From contig NZ_JAOQOK010000001.1 in assembly GCF_025961835.1 (NCBI RefSeq), forward strand, positions 1,612,001-1,676,000: a stretch of DNA of 64,000 nucleotides, given 5' to 3'. Numbering within the stretch: the first letter of the stretch is position 1; the number at the start of each line of letters is the position of its first letter. The notes below the pieces were generated by a model that saw nothing but the letters and a program-made list of their open reading frames with translations, had not been told where the DNA came from and ran no database searches. Below, one piece after another: positions 61,716-64,000 of this stretch. This DNA comes from Sphingobium sp. B2D3C (GTDB taxonomy: Bacteria > Pseudomonadota > Alphaproteobacteria > Sphingomonadales > Sphingomonadaceae). Made by a program: the position numbers and the translations under genes.

Positions 61716-62663
61716 TTATGGTGTTGCGGCGTTGGCCTGCGCCTCCGGTGCCCCGGCAGCCTGAGCGGCAATCTGCGCTGCGACGGGCGTCGCCTCGCCG
61801 CCGCCAAGGCCGTGGACGTAGACGGCCAGCATGCGGATCGTCGCCTTGTCGAGCGCATGGCCCCAGGCGGGCATCACACCCCGACGGCTGTTCGTCACCG
61901 TCTGGGTCAGCGTCTCGCGATCGCCGCCATAGAGCCAGATCGGGTCGGTCAGGTTCGGCGCACCGAATTCACGCAGTCCCTTGCCGGCCGGGCCGTGGCA
62001 AACCGCGCAATTCTGTTGGAACAGCACGTCGCCACGCCGTGAGGAAGCGCTGGCCTTCTCCTGCCCGCTGATCACGCGGACATGGCTCACTACATCCTGA
62101 ACCTGCGTGCCGGTGAGAATGCCGTCCTTGCCGAAGGCGGGCATCAGGCTGATGCGGGTCTTCGCCTCGTCCGGATTCCGCACGCCATGGGTGATCGTAT
62201 ATTCGATCGATTGCAGGTCGCCACCCCACAGCCAGTCGTCATCCACCAGATTCGGATAGCCCTTGGCGCCTGCAGCGCCCGAGCCATGGCACTGCACGCA
62301 ATGCACCTTGAACGCGGCTGCCCCCCCCTGCATCGCCGCTTCCATCAGCTTTGGCTGGGCGACCAGCTTCTCGATGGGCGTGGCAGCGATGGCCGAGAGG
62401 ATCGGCGTGCGGCGCGCGGTCTCGGCGTCCATCACCTGCTGGAGCTGCCCACGGCTGGACCAGCCGAACAGCCCCTTGCTGGCTTCATGCGCGAAGGGAA
62501 TAGCGGGATAAACCACCACATAGCCGATCGCGAACACGATCGTTGCGTAGAAAGTCCAGACCCACCAGCGCGGCATGGGGGTGTCGAGTTCCTCGATCCC
62601 GTCCCATTCATGGCCGACGGTCTGGGTGCCGGTCGGCGCGTCGATGCGTTTCTTCTCAGCCAT
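61716..62663 (-). CDS. ccoP: cbb3 oxidase subunit III, dihaem cytochrome c (CcoP)
   Basis: CcoP is the dihaem electron-entry subunit of cbb3 oxidase. An N-terminal membrane helix (about residues 33-53, WWVWTFYATIVFAIGYVVVY) anchors it; the two periplasmic haem-binding sites are CVQCH and CAVCH, with axial Met candidates in SLMPAFG and VMPAWGHALD. The start at 62663 has GGAAG upstream; an extended frame to 62699 is less likely. It overlaps ccoQ by eight bases. The tail after residue 290 is Ala rich. Confidence 0.95.
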   Translation of the reverse strand: MAEKKRIDAPTGTQTVGHEWDGIEELDTPMPRWWVWTFYATIVFAIGYVVVYPAIPFAHEASKGLFGWSSRGQLQQVMDAETARRTPILSAIAATPIEKLVAQPKLMEAAMQGGAAAFKVHCVQCHGSGAAGAKGYPNLVDDDWLWGGDLQSIEYTITHGVRNPDEAKTRISLMPAFGKDGILTGTQVQDVVSHVRVISGQEKASASSRRGDVLFQQNCAVCHGPAGKGLREFGAPNLTDPIWLYGGDRETLTQTVTNSRRGVMPAWGHALDKATIRMLAVYVHGLGGGEATPVAAQIAAQAAGAPEAQANAATP

Positions 62664-62844
62664 GGTTGTTCTTCCTGTCATGGGCTGCAGCCTCGCCATC
62701 TTCGGCGAAAATCAGGTGCGCGGCGTCCTGGTTGCTCCGGCGCGAGCCGGGACGGAACGCCCATGCGCACAGGCCGAAATAGAGCACCACCATTGCCGAA
62801 AGCCCGTAGCTGTCCGCGAAGTGGCGCAGATCATTATAGATCAT
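62656..62844 (-). CDS. ccoQ: cbb3 oxidase subunit CcoQ
   Basis: A 62-residue single-pass membrane protein between ccoO and ccoP. The pattern [30 protein letters not shown] is typical of CcoQ (FixQ), which stabilises the oxidase. The C-terminal half, with [12 protein letters not shown], is polar. It overlaps ccoO by ATGA and ccoP by eight bases. Confidence 0.92.
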   Translation of the reverse strand: MIYNDLRHFADSYGLSAMVVLYFGLCAWAFRPGSRRSNQDAAHLIFAEDGEAAAHDRKNNHG

Positions 62845-63575
62845 CGCTCCACCTCCTGCGGCGCGGCGCTATCCAGATCGACAAGCGTGCCGAGCATCTG
62901 GAGATAGGCGACGAGGGCGTCCATCTCGGTCAGCTTGGCCGGATTGCCGTCGAAATCGCGGGCCTGCGCCTTGGGGTAGCGCTTGAGGAGATCGGCAGTG
63001 TCGGCCTCGGGATCGGCCTGCGCCATCAGATCGGCATTCGCCTTCTTGATGTCCTCATCGCTATAGGGCACGCCCACCCGGCGCTGCGCCGTGAGATGGG
63101 CCGTCATGTCGCCTGCCTTCAGCTCACGCTTGGTGAGGAAGGCATAGGTCGGCATGATCGATTCCGGCACGACGCTACGCGGATCGATGAGGTGCTGGAC
63201 GTGCCACTCATCCGAGTAGCGCTTGCCGACGCGCGCCAGGTCCGGCCCAGTCCGCTTGGAGCCCCACTGAAATGGGTGGTCATACATGCTCTCGGCGGCG
63301 AGGCTGTAATGGCCGTAGCGCTCCACCTCGTCGCGGAACGGGCGGATCATCTGCGAGTGGCAGTTGTAGCAGCCCTCCCGCATGTAGATGTTCCGGCCCG
63401 CAAGCTCCAGCGGCGTGTAGGGACGCATCCCCTCCACCTTCTCGATCGTGTTGTCGATCCAGAAGAGCGGTGCGATCTCCACGATGCCGCCCACGGTAAC
63501 CGCGGCGAAGGCAGCGACGGCAAGGAGCGTGACGTTCCGCTCCAGCTTCTTGTGCTTCTGTGCAAAGCTCGACAT
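62841..63575 (-). CDS. ccoO: cbb3 oxidase subunit II, monohaem cytochrome c (CcoO)
   Basis: CcoO is the membrane-anchored monohaem cytochrome c of cbb3 oxidase. The N-terminal helix lies at about residues 14-40; [23 protein letters not shown] contains the haem-binding CYNCH, and MPTYAFL near residue 145 gives the axial Met. [21 protein letters not shown] and VAYLQMLGT are family blocks. At 244 residues it is complete. It follows ccoN by 12 bases. Confidence 0.95.
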   Translation of the reverse strand: MSSFAQKHKKLERNVTLLAVAAFAAVTVGGIVEIAPLFWIDNTIEKVEGMRPYTPLELAGRNIYMREGCYNCHSQMIRPFRDEVERYGHYSLAAESMYDHPFQWGSKRTGPDLARVGKRYSDEWHVQHLIDPRSVVPESIMPTYAFLTKRELKAGDMTAHLTAQRRVGVPYSDEDIKKANADLMAQADPEADTADLLKRYPKAQARDFDGNPAKLTEMDALVAYLQMLGTLVDLDSAAPQEVER

Positions 63576-63587
63576 GGTTTTCCGTCC

Positions 63588-64000
63588 TTATTCCGCGGGA
63601 ACCGCAGCAGGTTTGTGAGTGATCGGCCGGTCCTTCGCGGCGTCATAGGCAGCGTCGCTCATCGGCGCTTCGACGCGCTGGTGGCCGAGGATGGTGCGCC
63701 ACACATTGATGGTCATGCACACCGCGCCCGAGAGGTAGAGCAGTCCGCCAAAGGCGCGCAGTACGTACATCGGGAACATCGCACGGACGGTGTCCGAGAA
63801 GGCGTAGACGAGGTAACCGTCCGCGCCATATTCCCGCCACATCAGGCCCTGCATGATGCCGGCGACCCACATCGCCGAGGCGTAGAAGACGATGCCGACG
63901 GTCGCGAGCCAGAAGTGCCAGTTGACCATGCGCAGCGAGTAGAGCCGGTTGCGGCCCCACAGACGCGGGGTGAGATAGTAGATCGCCGCGAAGGTGATCA
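63588..64000 (-). CDS. ccoN: cbb3 oxidase subunit I (CcoN), C-terminal part, cut by the window
   Basis: The last 136 codons of ccoN, the haem-copper catalytic subunit; the 5' part lies beyond position 64000. The visible segment has [37 protein letters not shown] and [25 protein letters not shown], all membrane helices matching the CcoN C-terminus. The partial frame continues unbroken to the edge. It begins the ccoNOQP operon on the minus strand. Confidence 0.95.
   Translation of the reverse strand, partial: ITFAAIYYLTPRLWGRNRLYSLRMVNWHFWLATVGIVFYASAMWVAGIMQGLMWREYGADGYLVYAFSDTVRAMFPMYVLRAFGGLLYLSGAVCMTINVWRTILGHQRVEAPMSDAAYDAAKDRPITHKPAAVPAE

Overview
This 64 kb window is high-GC chromosomal DNA from an alphaproteobacterium, most likely a sphingomonad (Sphingomonadaceae). 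The pointers are the core-gene mix, the BtaA/BtaB betaine-lipid pair, a PhaR/PhaC-like/thiolase block, an A-B fused Mrp antiporter, a cbb3 oxidase locus and small dispersed palindromes. The family placement is inference; no rRNA or tRNA gene was found. No prophage, transposase, integrase or CRISPR array was seen. Genes are tightly packed: no gap exceeds about 300 bases and many neighbours overlap by the ATGA motif.

Layout. 0-8 kb: an isolated FliA-type sigma factor, a small membrane protein, panB, a YfgM-like protein, bamB, der, a TusA-like protein and recQ. 7.9-12.7 kb: a lipid region on the minus strand (btaA, btaB, a small unknown gene), then a cardiolipin synthase and a threonine dehydratase. 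12.7-18.5 kb: polyamine synthesis, namely carboxy(nor)spermidine dehydrogenase, a Cys-rich lipoprotein, carboxy(nor)spermidine decarboxylase, a soluble chemoreceptor-like protein, and ornithine decarboxylase behind a structured leader with a 25-codon upstream ORF. Together these would turn ornithine into putrescine and then spermidine by the carboxyspermidine route. 18.5-32 kb: mixed housekeeping genes (MAPEG protein, RumA-like methyltransferase, nnr, ilvD, N-formylglutamate amidohydrolase, ispE, ETF-ubiquinone oxidoreductase, a UDG-like protein, lytic transglycosylase, moaB, a type-3 prolyl-tRNA synthetase). 32-37 kb: an AsmA-like protein and a polyhydroxyalkanoate block (phaR, PhaC-like, thiolase).

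37.3-43.4 kb: a complete Mrp cation/proton antiporter operon with MrpA and MrpB fused. 43.4-49.9 kb: an arginine succinyltransferase-type operon (M20 hydrolase, astA, astD, astB, HglS/DUF1338 protein) without visible astC or astE, facing a tandem double-MarR regulator. 51-54.2 kb: glutathione-dependent formaldehyde detoxification (class III ADH, two VOC proteins, S-formylglutathione hydrolase). 54.3-64 kb: microaerobic respiration, with ccoN (cut by the window edge), ccoO, ccoQ, ccoP, then ccoG, ccoH, ccoI, ccoS, plus hemN, a TauE/SafE-like membrane protein and an OmpW-like porin. Three TTG-N8-CAA boxes suggest FNR/FixK control of this last region.

The most interesting signals are the ornithine decarboxylase leader (upstream ORF, Shine-Dalgarno-sequestering hairpin and a competing helix), the altered arginine operon with its HglS protein, the double-MarR protein, a terminator whose 3' arm doubles as the next gene's ribosome binding site, and four large palindromic intergenic repeats.
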